DNA of 48,015 nucleotides, taken from Granulosicoccus sp. Its GTDB lineage: Bacteria > Pseudomonadota > Gammaproteobacteria > Granulosicoccales > Granulosicoccaceae. Below are positions 1-9,119 of this stretch, piece after piece (positions within the stretch are counted from its first letter, which is position 1; each line of letters begins with the position of its first letter). The DNA lies in contig JALZVU010000306.1 in assembly GCA_023301795.1 (NCBI GenBank), forward strand, positions 1 to 48,015. The letters run 5' to 3'. The translations under genes were made by a program, and so were the position numbers. The notes beneath the pieces are model-generated. The model saw only the letters and a list, made by a program, of their open reading frames with translations, ran no database searches and was not told the origin of the DNA.

Positions 1-114
1 TCATCTGCATCATCTGCATCATCTGCATCATCTGCATCATCTGCATCATCTGCATCATCTGCATCATCTGCATCATCTGCATCATCTGCATCTGCATCTG
101 CATCTGCGTCTGCA
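1..114. repeat. 9-bp tandem repeat (tcatctgca) with 6-bp derivatives inside the gyrA tail
   Basis: Ten exact copies of tcatctgca fill 1-90 and the array continues past the left edge. Four 6-bp units (tctgca or tctgcg) follow at 91-114. Read on the minus strand in the gyrA frame it encodes Ala-Asp pairs and then Ala-Asp-Asp triplets. Both unit lengths are multiples of three, so slippage would lengthen or shorten the acidic tail without breaking the frame. Confidence 0.95.
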
Positions 115-2762
115 TCGGACGAATCACCAGACATCTCTTCAGTGCCTTCAGTATTATCACCTGCAGATGCAGCGTCGACAGAGCCATCAGTGGCTGACAC
201 TTCGCCATCTTCCAACTCTTCTTCGTCGCTAACGTCCGATTCGTCGATCCGGGTGAGTTCGACCATCGATTCACCTTCACTCAGACGAATCAATCGTACG
301 CCCTGCGTGTTACGACCTACCGTAGTCACACCCGAAACAGCTGTTCTTACCAGCGTACCGGCATCAGTGATCATCATGATTTCGTCTTCATCACGAACCT
401 GTACGGCACCGATAACGGGCCCGTTACGATCGGTAGTCTTTATATCGATGACACCCATTCCACCACGACCTTTGGTGGGATAGGCCTCAGGCTCAGAACG
501 TTTTCCGTATCCATTCTTGGTTGCGCTAAGAATAGTGCCTTCCTCACCCACAACAATCAAACCGATAACCGTGTCTTCTTCTGGCATACGGATGCCGCGA
601 ACTCCAGCAGCAGTACGTCCCATCTGGCGTACTGCAGATTCGTTAAAACGCATGGCTCTGCCGCCACTTGAAAACAACATGATGTCGCTATCACCAGTGG
701 TCAGACCTACATCGATCAGGAAGTCATCAATGCGAAGGTCGATAGCAATAATGCCGTTGGTGCGAGGTCTGGAAAAATCAGACAATGCGGTTTTCTTGAC
801 CACGCCTTTACTGGTGGCAAACATGATGTATTGCGTGTCTGTATATTCACGTACCGTGAGCACAGCATTGACGCGTTCATTCTCTTCCATCGGTAGCAAA
901 TTGATAATCGGCCTGCCACGAGAACCACGACTGGCAACCGGCAATTCGTACACTCGTTTCCAGTAAACCTTGCCCACGCTGGTGAAGAACAGAACGGTGT
1001 CGTGCATGCTGGCAACAAACAGCTTGTCGACAAAGTCTTCATCCTTCATGGCGGTGGCAGACTTGCCTCGACCGCCCCTTCGCTGAGCACGATAGTCAGA
1101 CAAAGGCTGTGCCTTGCAATAACCACTGTGCGACAAAGTGACAACAACCGACTCGTCCGCGATGAGATCTTCAACCGTCATCTCGGAATGATCAACCTGA
1201 ATAACCGTACGTCGCTGATCGCCATATTGCTCAATGATGGCAACAAGCTCTGTACGGATGACAAGCAGTAGACGCTCAGGGTCCGTCAGAATATCGAGGT
1301 AATCTTCGATCTTCTCTAAGATCTCCTTGTATTCTGCGATTATTTTGTCTTGCTCTAGCCCGGTGAGCCTGTGCAGCCGTAAATCGAGAATAGCTTGAGC
1401 CTGTACTTCAGTCAGCTGATACATACCTTCATGCAAGCCATACATTTCAGCCAGATTCTCAGGCTTGGAAGCAGCTGCACCAGCACGCTCCAGCATGCCG
1501 TTGACGATGCCTGGCTCCCAGGTTGTTGCTACTAACTTTCCTTTAGCCTCAGCGGAGCTTTGAGATTCTTTGATGAGCTGAATAATGGGGTCGATATTGG
1601 CGAGCGCTACGGCCAGACCTTCAAGGACATGCGCCCTGTCGCGAGCTTTACGCAATAAAAATACGGTACGACGAGTAACTACCTCACGTCGGTGCCGGAT
1701 AAAGGCTTTGAGCACATCGGTCAGATTGAGCAGTTTTGGCTGACCATCATCAAGCGCAACCATGTTGATGCCAAAAACAACTTGCAGTTGAGTCTGCTTA
1801 TAAAGCTGATTGAGCATGACCTCGCCGGAGTCGCCGCGTCGCATCTCGATAACCACACGCATGCCGTCTTTGTCAGATTCATCACGCAGCTCAGTGATAC
1901 CTTCAATCTTTTTATCCTTGACTAGCTCAGCAATTTTCTCAAGCAAACGGGCTTTGTTAACCTGATAGGGCAGCTCATGAACAATAATGGTGTCTTTATT
2001 GGTTTTCTCGCTATAGATGACTTCAGCCTTGGCACGGATATATACCTTGCCGCGACCTGTGCGATAAGCCTCTTTAATGCCACGAGCGCCGTTGATGATG
2101 CCGCGCGTCGGGAAATCAGGCCCCGGCAGATGCTCCATGAGCTGCTCAACCGTAATATCAGGCTGATCGAGCATGGCGATGGTGGCGTTAATGACCTCAG
2201 AAATATTGTGTGGTGGAATGTTGGTTGCCATTCCCACTGCAATGCCGGTACCTCCATTGACGAGCAGGTTCGGGATTCGTGAGGGTAGAACGGCAGGCTC
2301 TCGTTCTGATCCATCGTAGTTTGGTACGAAATCGACCGTTTCCTGGTCAATGTCTGCCAAGAGCTCTTGTGTAATCTTGGCCATGCGCACTTCGGTATAA
2401 CGCATGGCGGCTGCCGGATCTCCATCCACCGAGCCAAAGTTACCCTGCCCGTCAATGAGCATATACCGCATGCTAAAGGGCTGCGCCATGCGCACCATGG
2501 AGTCATAGATGGCGGAATCACCATGTGGGTGATATTTACCCATGACCTCACCGACAACACGCGCTGACTTCTTGTAAGCACGGTTCCAGTCGTAGTTTTG
2601 CTCGTGCATGGCGTACAAAATGCGCCGATGAACGGGTTTGAGACCATCTCGGACATCGGGTAGCGCCCGCGAAACGATAACGCTCATCGCATAATCGAGG
2701 AACGATTGCCGCATCTCGTCTTCGAGACTTATATTCAGTATTTCTTTGGCAAAATCAGACAT
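1..2762 (-). CDS. gyrA: DNA gyrase subunit A, partial (3' end outside window)
   Basis: This is the A subunit of the type IIA topoisomerase that introduces negative supercoils. The frame opens with MSDFAKEI at 2762 and stays open to base 1, giving about 920 residues without a stop; E. coli GyrA is 875 residues. Catalytic Tyr122 lies in AAMRYTE. The quinolone region reads [11 protein letters not shown], with Ser83 and Asp87, the susceptible-type residues in E. coli numbering. The GyrA box QRRGGRG is present, so this is gyrase and not ParC. After the C-terminal beta-pinwheel the protein enters an acidic tail rich in Asp, Glu and Ser that ends in (Ala-Asp-Asp) repeats running off the window. The tail is much longer than in common homologues. 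Confidence 0.97.
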   Translation of the reverse strand, partial: MSDFAKEILNISLEDEMRQSFLDYAMSVIVSRALPDVRDGLKPVHRRILYAMHEQNYDWNRAYKKSARVVGEVMGKYHPHGDSAIYDSMVRMAQPFSMRYMLIDGQGNFGSVDGDPAAAMRYTEVRMAKITQELLADIDQETVDFVPNYDGSEREPAVLPSRIPNLLVNGGTGIAVGMATNIPPHNISEVINATIAMLDQPDITVEQLMEHLPGPDFPTRGIINGARGIKEAYRTGRGKVYIRAKAEVIYSEKTNKDTIIVHELPYQVNKARLLEKIAELVKDKKIEGITELRDESDKDGMRVVIEMRRGDSGEVMLNQLYKQTQLQVVFGINMVALDDGQPKLLNLTDVLKAFIRHRREVVTRRTVFLLRKARDRAHVLEGLAVALANIDPIIQLIKESQSSAEAKGKLVATTWEPGIVNGMLERAGAAASKPENLAEMYGLHEGMYQLTEVQAQAILDLRLHRLTGLEQDKIIAEYKEILEKIEDYLDILTDPERLLLVIRTELVAIIEQYGDQRRTVIQVDHSEMTVEDLIADESVVVTLSHSGYCKAQPLSDYRAQRRGGRGKSATAMKDEDFVDKLFVASMHDTVLFFTSVGKVYWKRVYELPVASRGSRGRPIINLLPMEENERVNAVLTVREYTDTQYIMFATSKGVVKKTALSDFSRPRTNGIIAIDLRIDDFLIDVGLTTGDSDIMLFSSGGRAMRFNESAVRQMGRTAAGVRGIRMPEEDTVIGLIVVGEEGTILSATKNGYGKRSEPEAYPTKGRGGMGVIDIKTTDRNGPVIGAVQVRDEDEIMMITDAGTLVRTAVSGVTTVGRNTQGVRLIRLSEGESMVELTRIDESDVSDEEELEDGEVSATDGSVDAASAGDNTEGTEEMSGDSSDADADADADADDADDADDADDADDADDADDADDADDAD

Positions 2763-3225
2763 GGAATTTAGCGCCGGACCAAGGTTGCGATCAGGTCAGA
2801 TCATCCCTTTAATTTTAGCACATGGGCAGATATAAATGCTTAATTTGCAAGCACTTGCGACTCATTTGAGGGCGTTGAGTGAGCGTGACAAAAACCGATT
2901 GTCCAATTCAGAGGTGTCGACCGATAGCACCACTACTGCAACCATGTGAACCGCACGCCTTTTGTACCAGACAACGAGATCGAAGAAACAGGCAAATGGG
3001 CAATTCATTGATCGATTAGCGGCACCAAAAACTGGAGCATCAAAGGTGTAACACAAGGTTAGGCCCCACCTTTTGTAAGCACGCTTCAGCCTGCATGGCG
3101 TGTATCATCGAGCGCTGTACAAAGGCAGCAGACCAAACCGATCGACGACCCACTACCGTGCGTACAAAGCGCAACTGCTGCCATCGCCAGTGCGATAGCT
3201 ATCAAAACCACGAAGAATTCATGAC
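2763..3225. other. gyrA-ubiG divergent intergenic region
   Basis: These 463 bases separate the divergent starts of gyrA and ubiG and should hold both promoters. On the minus strand an extended -10-like element (TGTGCTAAAAT, with TAAAAT at 2812-2817) sits about 50 bases upstream of the gyrA start, but I find no convincing -35 at the right distance. A 64-codon minus-strand ORF at 2862-3056 has no recognisable features and is not called. No RNA gene or repeat was seen. Confidence 0.5.
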
Positions 3226-3948
3226 ATGAGTAGCACGAGCAAAAACGTTGATCCTGCAGAACTTGCTAAATTTCAAGATCTTGCCAGCCGCTGGTGGGAT
3301 CCAGACAGCGAGTTCAAGCCTCTGCACCAGATTAATCCTTTACGTCTGCACTGGATTCGCGAGCGCGTTAACCTGCAAAACAGCCGAGTGATAGATGTCG
3401 GTTGCGGAGGCGGTATTCTCTCCGAGTCGATGGCCATAGCAGGCGCAAACGTAACAGGAATCGACTTGGCCGAGGCCCCCCTTTCTGTTGCCAGACTGCA
3501 TGCGATGGAGACCGGCACCCAAGTGGAATATCGCGATATCTCAACCGAAGAATGTAGCGAGGAGATGCCGGAGCAATTTGACTGCGTCACGTGTCTGGAA
3601 ATGCTAGAGCACGTACCAGATCCGGCCTCAACCGTTGCGGCTTGCGCAAAGCTTGCAAAACCTGGCGGCAGATTGTTTTTCTCGACACTTAATCGCAATC
3701 CCAAGTCATGGCTTTTTGCCATCGTCGGTGCCGAGTATGTGCTGCGACTACTACCTCGAGGCACCCACGACTGGCAGAAATTCATTAAACCTTCCGAACT
3801 TGACGGCTACTGCCGTAGTGCAGGGTTGGTGGTCGATGAAACCATCGGACTCACCTACAACCCGCTCACACGACACTACAAGCTTGAGGACGATATCGAC
3901 GTCAACTACATGATAGTTGCCACCAAGAAAGATCCAGAAGCGGCCTAG
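3226..3948 (+). CDS. ubiG: Ubiquinone biosynthesis O-methyltransferase UbiG
   Basis: UbiG carries out the two SAM-dependent O-methylations of ubiquinone synthesis. The 240-residue length is typical. Family features are the N-terminal FQDLASRWWDP segment, SAM motif I VIDVGCGGGILSE around residues 55-67, the following acidic residue in VTGIDLAE, the LEMLEHVPDP segment, and the NRNPKSWLFAIVGAEY and LPRGTHDWQKFI blocks specific to UbiG. It ends in TAGTG, sharing one base with the GTG start of the next gene, so the two are probably translationally coupled. The ATG at 3226 is supported by alignment with the usual UbiG N-terminus; the ribosome-binding site is weak. Confidence 0.96.
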   Translation: MSSTSKNVDPAELAKFQDLASRWWDPDSEFKPLHQINPLRLHWIRERVNLQNSRVIDVGCGGGILSESMAIAGANVTGIDLAEAPLSVARLHAMETGTQVEYRDISTEECSEEMPEQFDCVTCLEMLEHVPDPASTVAACAKLAKPGGRLFFSTLNRNPKSWLFAIVGAEYVLRLLPRGTHDWQKFIKPSELDGYCRSAGLVVDETIGLTYNPLTRHYKLEDDIDVNYMIVATKKDPEAA

Positions 3949-4868
3949 TGAGCAACGCCACTACCTCCATTCGCGACGGATCAAGCCTCTACTACAGCCT
4001 GCTCTGGACAGATCCTCTAGCCAAAGAGCGTTTTGCCCAACGCCTAACACTGCTTAAAGCGCTATCCACGACACTGGACGACGTGCAAGAACCTCAGGTG
4101 GCTGAAAAGAAGATCCACTGGTGGCATGAAGAGCTACAACGGTTGACTGAAGGCAGCGCGCGTCATCCGGCCACACAACAAAATCAGGAACATCTTCGTG
4201 GCTCAGAACTGGCTCAGAGTGCATGTCTGGATATTGTGAGTGTCGCTGGAACGCAACGATTCACGCCTGCAACAACAACCGCCGAGAGCGACACCCATCT
4301 GATCAGGAGTTATCAAGCACGACTGGCACTGCTGGCACACGCATTGAGCAATGACGAGAACGACCTTGCTTGCGACACCCATACCGACACCGCAGCGTTG
4401 GGGTTTGGGCAGTACGAGCAACTAGCCCGACTGCCAAATCTAATACACCGTGGCTTACCGGTCTTCAGCGACGAGCTTTATCAACAATTTGATATCCGAC
4501 CAATTGATTTGGCAGAGCTTATCCGGATAGATGCCTCCGCTGGCGGCAATGAGCAGCCCGAGGCTGAAAGCCAACCTTCTGTTGCCACAAGCCTGAAAAA
4601 CATTCCGATAAGCGTTGAAAAGCCTGGCCGTCAACAGCTGCTATCGCACGTTATAGCAAGTAATAGAGCTTCCTTGGGCAAGGCCGTGGCAGACCAGAAA
4701 ACGTTACATCGTTATCGCACACCACCACTACTCCCCATTTGGAGACTGCTGGTGTTACGCAAGCACCAGCTTGAACTATGGAACAAACAGCAGCCCAACC
4801 TGCTTCGCGAGCGCACTACCCTGACGCCGCTGACAAAATTATTTCGAGCCTGGCAAAACCGGCGCTAA
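3948..4868 (+). CDS. Squalene/phytoene synthase-like protein (NDUFAF6-type)
   Basis: A 306-residue protein starting with GTG that overlaps the ubiG stop by one base. The N-terminal region (roughly residues 12-65: LYYSLLWTDP, ALSTTLDDV, AEKKIHWWHEEL) resembles the SQS/PSY superfamily members related to the complex I assembly factor NDUFAF6. The two Asp-rich, diphosphate-binding motifs of genuine squalene or phytoene synthases are not visible, so prenyl-transfer activity is unlikely. There is no signal peptide or obvious membrane segment. Its place between ubiG and a yciK-like gene suggests a link to quinone or respiratory metabolism, but that is inference. Family membership rests mainly on the N-terminal third. 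Confidence 0.68.
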   Translation: MSNATTSIRDGSSLYYSLLWTDPLAKERFAQRLTLLKALSTTLDDVQEPQVAEKKIHWWHEELQRLTEGSARHPATQQNQEHLRGSELAQSACLDIVSVAGTQRFTPATTTAESDTHLIRSYQARLALLAHALSNDENDLACDTHTDTAALGFGQYEQLARLPNLIHRGLPVFSDELYQQFDIRPIDLAELIRIDASAGGNEQPEAESQPSVATSLKNIPISVEKPGRQQLLSHVIASNRASLGKAVADQKTLHRYRTPPLLPIWRLLVLRKHQLELWNKQQPNLLRERTTLTPLTKLFRAWQNRR

Positions 4869-4917
4869 ACGCAAAACACCCCTCCCCTTCTGCAAATGCC
4901 TGAACTACACTACGCGC

Positions 4918-5700
4918 ATGCAAAATCCCAACTATCAAGTTAGCACGCCCGAGCAAAAATCATTTTCGTTAGAGCCCGGTAGCCTGACCTCACAGCTTGT
5001 GCTGATCAGTGGCGCAACAGGCGGCTTGGGCACCTGCCTTAGTATTGCCTGTGCAAAAGCTGGGGCAACGCTTGTACTGGCCTCTAGAAATCAGAAAAAA
5101 CTGGAAAAACTGTACGACTTATTGGTCGAGGCAGGATATCCAACGCCTGCTATCGTGCCTCTACAACAAGACAAGGCCGGCCCTGCCGAGTACGAACAGA
5201 TAGCTGAATTCTTACAAACCGAATTTGGCCGCCTGGATGCGCTGATCCACTGCAGCGCAGAGTTAGGAACACCGACACCACAAATTGACATCAGCCACGC
5301 TGAATGGGTACGCGTCATGAACGTGAATCTTACCGCGCCTCGCCTGCTATCACTGCATTGCATGCCGCTGCTTCTTCAGTCTGCATTGGGTAGCATGGTA
5401 TTTACGCTCGACAAAAAAACCACCGCTTACTGGGGCAGCTACGGGGTCTCCAAGCAAGCTCTGCAGAGCCTGATGCACATGCTGGCTGATGAAACTGACA
5501 ACATGTCGGGGGACGATCAACACCCACAACTTGCCATTAACGGATATGACCCTGGCCCTATCCGCACGCAGATGCGCAGGCGTGCCTTTCCGGGAGAGTT
5601 GGAAACGGAAACCGAGCTGCCGCACACACGCCTTGGTCCATTGTTATCAATGATTACGCGAACAGATCGGGCGATGACAGGTGTGGCCTTAACCTACTAG
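4918..5700 (+). CDS. YciK-like short-chain dehydrogenase/reductase
   Basis: A 260-residue SDR with the Rossmann glycine motif SGATGGLG near residue 30, an Asn-Ala-Gly-equivalent segment (HCSAELG) and the catalytic pair Tyr-x3-Lys in WGSYGVSKQAL. The segments PLLLQSALGSMVFT, LMHMLADE and PGPIRTQMRRRAFPGE match E. coli YciK closely. The usual catalytic Ser position falls in FTLDKKTTAYWG where YciK has SSSVG, so the active site differs in detail. In many gammaproteobacteria yciK follows ubiG and gph; here ubiG is conserved, but a squalene-synthase-like gene stands in the middle. The substrate is unknown. Confidence 0.82.
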   Translation: MQNPNYQVSTPEQKSFSLEPGSLTSQLVLISGATGGLGTCLSIACAKAGATLVLASRNQKKLEKLYDLLVEAGYPTPAIVPLQQDKAGPAEYEQIAEFLQTEFGRLDALIHCSAELGTPTPQIDISHAEWVRVMNVNLTAPRLLSLHCMPLLLQSALGSMVFTLDKKTTAYWGSYGVSKQALQSLMHMLADETDNMSGDDQHPQLAINGYDPGPIRTQMRRRAFPGELETETELPHTRLGPLLSMITRTDRAMTGVALTY

Positions 5701-5742
5701 GTAAATTACCGCATCTATCGTGTATTTTATGAGCTGCTACGA

Positions 5743-7428
5743 TTAATTAACCAGTGACACAAGACCTGAACCCAGCGCTCTTGTTCTGGCAAGCCCGCAT
5801 TCATCATTCGTCATAACGGTGTTATCGCCGGTGGTTCGCGCCAACATCAGACTACCTTTAGCCGTACTGTGCTCACCAGAGTTCAGCAGCACATGAAACA
5901 TCTCATGTGCCAGAGCAATAGGCCTGTCCTCCAAGGCAAGTGTTAGCCAGACAGAGTCGGTCAGCCACGGCCTGAACCGAGTATTTCCACGTCCGAAAGC
6001 CTCCGCGTCGAACTGAATACTCATGCGCGTATCACTGGCGAAAACAACGGTTAACTTACGCTCAGGTCCCGACGACCTGACTGCCTCCATTAATGTTCTT
6101 GCCGACCCAACTTCAAGATCGCGAACGTAATCCGGCCCATGAATGAGCTCTATTTGTGTACCGGCGAGAGTAATTCGACACTGTTCCAGGATGCCGCCCA
6201 CCTCTTTGAGCAACAGTGTGATGCCAGCTTGCGACCAGCGTTCATCAAGAACTAGCAGTTGCAGGGGCAAACTTAATTCTGGTTGATTAGCGTCAGCTGC
6301 GGCAGTGGTGCTGGCTTCGGGCTCAGTGCTAGCGTCAGCATCAGTGCTAGTATCGGTATCGGTATCGGTTAACGACAGAGACGTGGTCTCGAATGGCCCA
6401 ATCGATACGGACGACTCAACAGATATTGTCTGACGCGGACCGACAAGAGGGTCGTACAGAAAACCCTGCGCAAGCTGCCTGGGGGCAACACCATTGGCAA
6501 ATTGCGAGCGCAAAATCGATAACAACTCCGGCACTGTTAATTGCGGATCATCCTGAAAATACCGTGCAGCCAACGCTACCACTCGTGGCACCGCATAACT
6601 GCTGCCCGATACGCGTATCGGATTGCCATCAAAGCCTAATGCCAAACGTTGCTCTGCAGGGACCATATAATCAACAGAAACGCGCCCCCAATTCACGCCC
6701 TGTGCAACTCGTCCAAAATCATCTGCAGAACTGACTACCAGCATGTTGTCGAGTGTTAACGACGCTGGATAGACAGGCTGCCGATCGATGTCTCGGCCAT
6801 TGTTACCCGCTGAAGCTACAAACAGGATGTTCGGGTGAGCTTTGGCAGCTGATTCAAAGGCTAGCCATTGATCACGCTTGTTTCCACCGAGTGGCAATCC
6901 AATAACACGCACGTTGTTCCGATCAGCATGGGCAACCAGATCAGTCATTCTCTGCATATCGGGGCGAGGATAACGGTAAGCAACCAACTGTGCGAAAGGC
7001 GCTTCTCTAATCAGAATTGAAGCCGTACGAGTTCCGTGTCTTTGTATGGAGCGGCCTTGCGTGGGCCGGTCTTGCGTGCGGCCTCCCGCTGAGCGTTCTT
7101 CTCTATACTCACCGCTTGAAGATCGGTTATTACTCGGCACACCCACAGGGTGACTGTCAAACGGCCGATCATCCAAGTCCCAGAAGTCATAGCCAACAAG
7201 AGCACCGTTCTCATCACGGGCCAATGATGCCGCAATTTCAGGCAACAGATAGTTAACGCCTGAATCAACCAAAGCCACTCTAACGCTATTGGCATCTGGC
7301 CTGCTAGAAGTGGGCAGGCTGGGCACAGTGGGGTTATCAAGTTCGTCAGCAGCGAGATACGACGGCGCAAGTATCACAGCAAGCAGTGCGACCCATGCGA
7401 CCTGACGTGTCCGCTCAACAAACCTCAT
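5743..7428 (-). CDS. Secreted subtilisin-family (S8) peptidase with C-terminal HExxH region
   Basis: A 561-residue exported protein with a signal peptide (hydrophobic residues 11-26, then Ala-Ala-Asp). The S8 triad is visible: Asp55 in ALVDSG, His131 in QRHGTRTAS and Ser277 in SGSSYAVPR, with oxyanion Asn209 in SAGNNG. The His block follows an Arg/Ser/Gly-rich stretch (about 96-130) not usual in subtilases. A Thr/Asp/Ala-rich linker (about 351-383, partly coded by three TATCGG copies at 6351-6368) joins it to a C-terminal domain. That domain contains HEMFH (508-512), His520 and a later SLM segment, which resembles a metzincin-type zinc site. The gene converges on the yciK-like gene and has an HlyU-like gene upstream on the same strand. 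Confidence 0.85.
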   Translation of the reverse strand: MRFVERTRQVAWVALLAVILAPSYLAADELDNPTVPSLPTSSRPDANSVRVALVDSGVNYLLPEIAASLARDENGALVGYDFWDLDDRPFDSHPVGVPSNNRSSSGEYREERSAGGRTQDRPTQGRSIQRHGTRTASILIREAPFAQLVAYRYPRPDMQRMTDLVAHADRNNVRVIGLPLGGNKRDQWLAFESAAKAHPNILFVASAGNNGRDIDRQPVYPASLTLDNMLVVSSADDFGRVAQGVNWGRVSVDYMVPAEQRLALGFDGNPIRVSGSSYAVPRVVALAARYFQDDPQLTVPELLSILRSQFANGVAPRQLAQGFLYDPLVGPRQTISVESSVSIGPFETTSLSLTDTDTDTSTDADASTEPEASTTAAADANQPELSLPLQLLVLDERWSQAGITLLLKEVGGILEQCRITLAGTQIELIHGPDYVRDLEVGSARTLMEAVRSSGPERKLTVVFASDTRMSIQFDAEAFGRGNTRFRPWLTDSVWLTLALEDRPIALAHEMFHVLLNSGEHSTAKGSLMLARTTGDNTVMTNDECGLARTRALGSGLVSLVN

Positions 7429-7477
7429 AGCCTCACCTCACCTTAGTTGCATCGCATCGAACTGATCATGCTATCTG

Positions 7478-7780
7478 CTACACATGTTCGCGCTTGAACA
7501 CGCCTTCACCCTGCTCGTCGATAATTTGCTGCGCCTTCGATTCAGAGTGAGTGACAGCCGACCCTTGATCCGAATGATTATCAGCACGAATGAACTGAAC
7601 CGATTTCAACTCGCCATCAATTTCTTTTGAAATAGACCCGGCTGTTTTGAACTGACTACCATCTTTAAGAGGTGCAGCAATAATTGTAAATCCGTTGTAC
7701 TCCACGGCCGGAGCAGGCTCAGGCCCACCAGCATCACCAGAACCCGAAAACAGCTTGCCAAACAATGCACCTAATCCCAT
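7478..7780 (-). CDS. HlyU-family protein
   Basis: A 100-residue protein. It starts with a short Gly-rich segment (MGLGALFGKLFSG), followed by the core YNGFTIIAAP, FKTAGSISKEIDG, FIRADNHSD and KAQQIIDEQGEGVF characteristic of the HlyU family (Pfam PF10115). The family is named after a Vibrio haemolysin activator, but short proteins of this type are widespread, no DNA-binding domain is seen here, and the function is unsettled. It lies 49 bases upstream of the subtilase gene on the same strand and diverges from ogt. Confidence 0.85.
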   Translation of the reverse strand: MGLGALFGKLFSGSGDAGGPEPAPAVEYNGFTIIAAPLKDGSQFKTAGSISKEIDGELKSVQFIRADNHSDQGSAVTHSESKAQQIIDEQGEGVFKREHV

Positions 7781-7864
7781 CCGAATCTCCTCAGTAGCTA
7801 GGGTTTACTCCGTGCCCATGCAGATTTAGGACACAGAGATGTTAAAGCAACAATATCTAAACCG

Positions 7865-7896
7865 CATGATACCTGCTCTACCGACGGGGTATCATG
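7865..7896. promoter_or_regulatory. 9-bp inverted repeat between the HlyU-like gene and ogt
   Basis: CATGATACC at 7865-7873 is mirrored perfectly by GGTATCATG at 7888-7896, with 14 bases between. It sits 29 bases upstream of the ogt start and about 85 bases upstream of the divergent HlyU-like start. That placement suits an operator or a leader hairpin; no U-tract follows on either strand. The regulator is unknown. Confidence 0.5.
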
Positions 7897-7924
7897 GCGT
7901 CTTACGTAAATTGCCGGACAACCC

Positions 7925-8422
7925 GTGTACACCACTGAGTATCACTCGCCAATTGGCTTACTGACCCTTGCAGCTGACGAATACGGCCTTCGTCATATTG
8001 TGTTTCCGCAGGGAAGCCGCAGTTTTGAGCCACCTCCGGACTGGCACCGTGCAGACTCGTCATTTCGCGACACGATCGGGCAATTAGACGAGTATTTTGC
8101 CGGTGAACGCAAAACGTTCACAGTTCAGTTATCACCACAGGGTACCGACTTTCAACGCAGCGTCTGGCTTGCCCTTCTACAGGTGGGCTACGGGCGCACG
8201 GTAAGTTACGGCGAGATTGCAAAACTCATCGGCAAGCCAAAAGCGAGTCGAGCGGTGGGTGCTGCCAACGGCGCGAACCCACTACCTATCATCATTCCCT
8301 GCCATCGTATTGTTGGGTCAAGTGGCAATCTTACGGGCTTTGGCGGTGGTCTACCCACGAAACAGTGGCTATTGGCGCATGAACGTGGAGACGGGCAATT
8401 GTTCGCTTTCACCAACCCATAA
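7925..8422 (+). CDS. ogt: Methylated-DNA--protein-cysteine S-methyltransferase
   Basis: A 165-residue suicide enzyme that transfers O6-alkyl groups from guanine to its own cysteine. The active site IIIPCHRIVGSSGNLTGFGGG is intact, preceded by the helix-turn-helix segment YGRTVSYGEIA and the GKPKASRAVGAANG block with the Arg finger. The short N-terminal domain resembles Ogt/MGMT and lacks the Ada regulatory domain. It starts with GTG (product MYTTEYHSPIG), consistent with family N-termini. The last 14 bases overlap the 3' end of the convergent SLT lipoprotein gene. Confidence 0.94.
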   Translation: MYTTEYHSPIGLLTLAADEYGLRHIVFPQGSRSFEPPPDWHRADSSFRDTIGQLDEYFAGERKTFTVQLSPQGTDFQRSVWLALLQVGYGRTVSYGEIAKLIGKPKASRAVGAANGANPLPIIIPCHRIVGSSGNLTGFGGGLPTKQWLLAHERGDGQLFAFTNP

Positions 8423-9014
8423 GTCTGCGAAAAAATCCGGGCTGTAACGATTTTTTGCACTTGTTGTATTGATCACTGTACCGCTGTGTGCGTATCTGCA
8501 CGTTCTCGGCAGCTCTGATTAACCAGGCTTTTTTCTGATAGGTTTTGCGCCTGAAGCCACCCGTGCCTTCGTGGTAGTTCAGATACAGATTGTAGGCATC
8601 TGATGGCGACACCTTGTTCACCCTGGTAGCTTCTTTCATGTACCAGTGGATGAAATCAGTGGCGTCATTGAAGTCGTGCCGCACACGCCAATACTCACCA
8701 GTGTCTTGCTGATACTGTCGCCATGTTCCATTAATCGCCTGAGCATAGCCGTAGGCCGAACTGGCTCGGCGCCAAGGAATAAAACCCAGCAACTTGGAAC
8801 GCGGCGGGCGAGCCTTGGCCCTGAACGTACTCTCCTGGTACATGAACGCCATGGGAATGAGCATGGACGTGCCCCACTTCTTTTCAGCTGACACGGCCGC
8901 CTTGTGCCATCCTCTTTGCTCTGAAAAAATTGAGCAGACATCATTGGGCCGCGATGGCTGCGAGGCACAAGCCTGCAGCAAAAGCACAAAAATCAGTACA
9001 AGTAGCCTATTCAT
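8409..9014 (-). CDS. Lipoprotein with transglycosylase SLT-like domain
   Basis: A peptidoglycan-lysis-type lipoprotein of about 201 residues. The start at 9014 gives MNRLLVLIFVLLLQACAS, a lipoprotein signal with lipobox Cys. The mature part has the lysozyme-like SLT pattern: the likely catalytic Glu in MYQESTF, then SSAYGYAQAINGTW and YNLYLNYHEG. It probably acts on the cell wall from the outer membrane. An in-frame GTG at 9029 would add five residues and is less likely. The 3' end overlaps ogt by 14 bases. Confidence 0.85.
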   Translation of the reverse strand: MNRLLVLIFVLLLQACASQPSRPNDVCSIFSEQRGWHKAAVSAEKKWGTSMLIPMAFMYQESTFRAKARPPRSKLLGFIPWRRASSAYGYAQAINGTWRQYQQDTGEYWRVRHDFNDATDFIHWYMKEATRVNKVSPSDAYNLYLNYHEGTGGFRRKTYQKKAWLIRAAENVQIRTQRYSDQYNKCKKSLQPGFFRRLMGW

Positions 9015-9119
9015 TTTCCACAAGAACACCAGATCGTCGCAGCCAAGTCTAGATACTCATACTGAACAGCGCATGAATACCTCACAAACCAATCATAACA
9101 ATTACAAAGGACTCAAGAG

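Noticed and set aside
1..114. CRISPR-like array at the left edge
   Set aside because: The repeats are adjacent 9-bp units without spacers and lie in the gyrA reading frame.
142..2567. Several plus- and minus-strand ORFs of 60-240 codons
   Set aside because: All are out-of-frame shadows of gyrA, whose frame is continuous and clearly conserved.
2862..3056. Minus-strand ORF of 64 codons upstream of gyrA
   Set aside because: No ribosome-binding site or family resemblance; it lies in the presumed promoter region.
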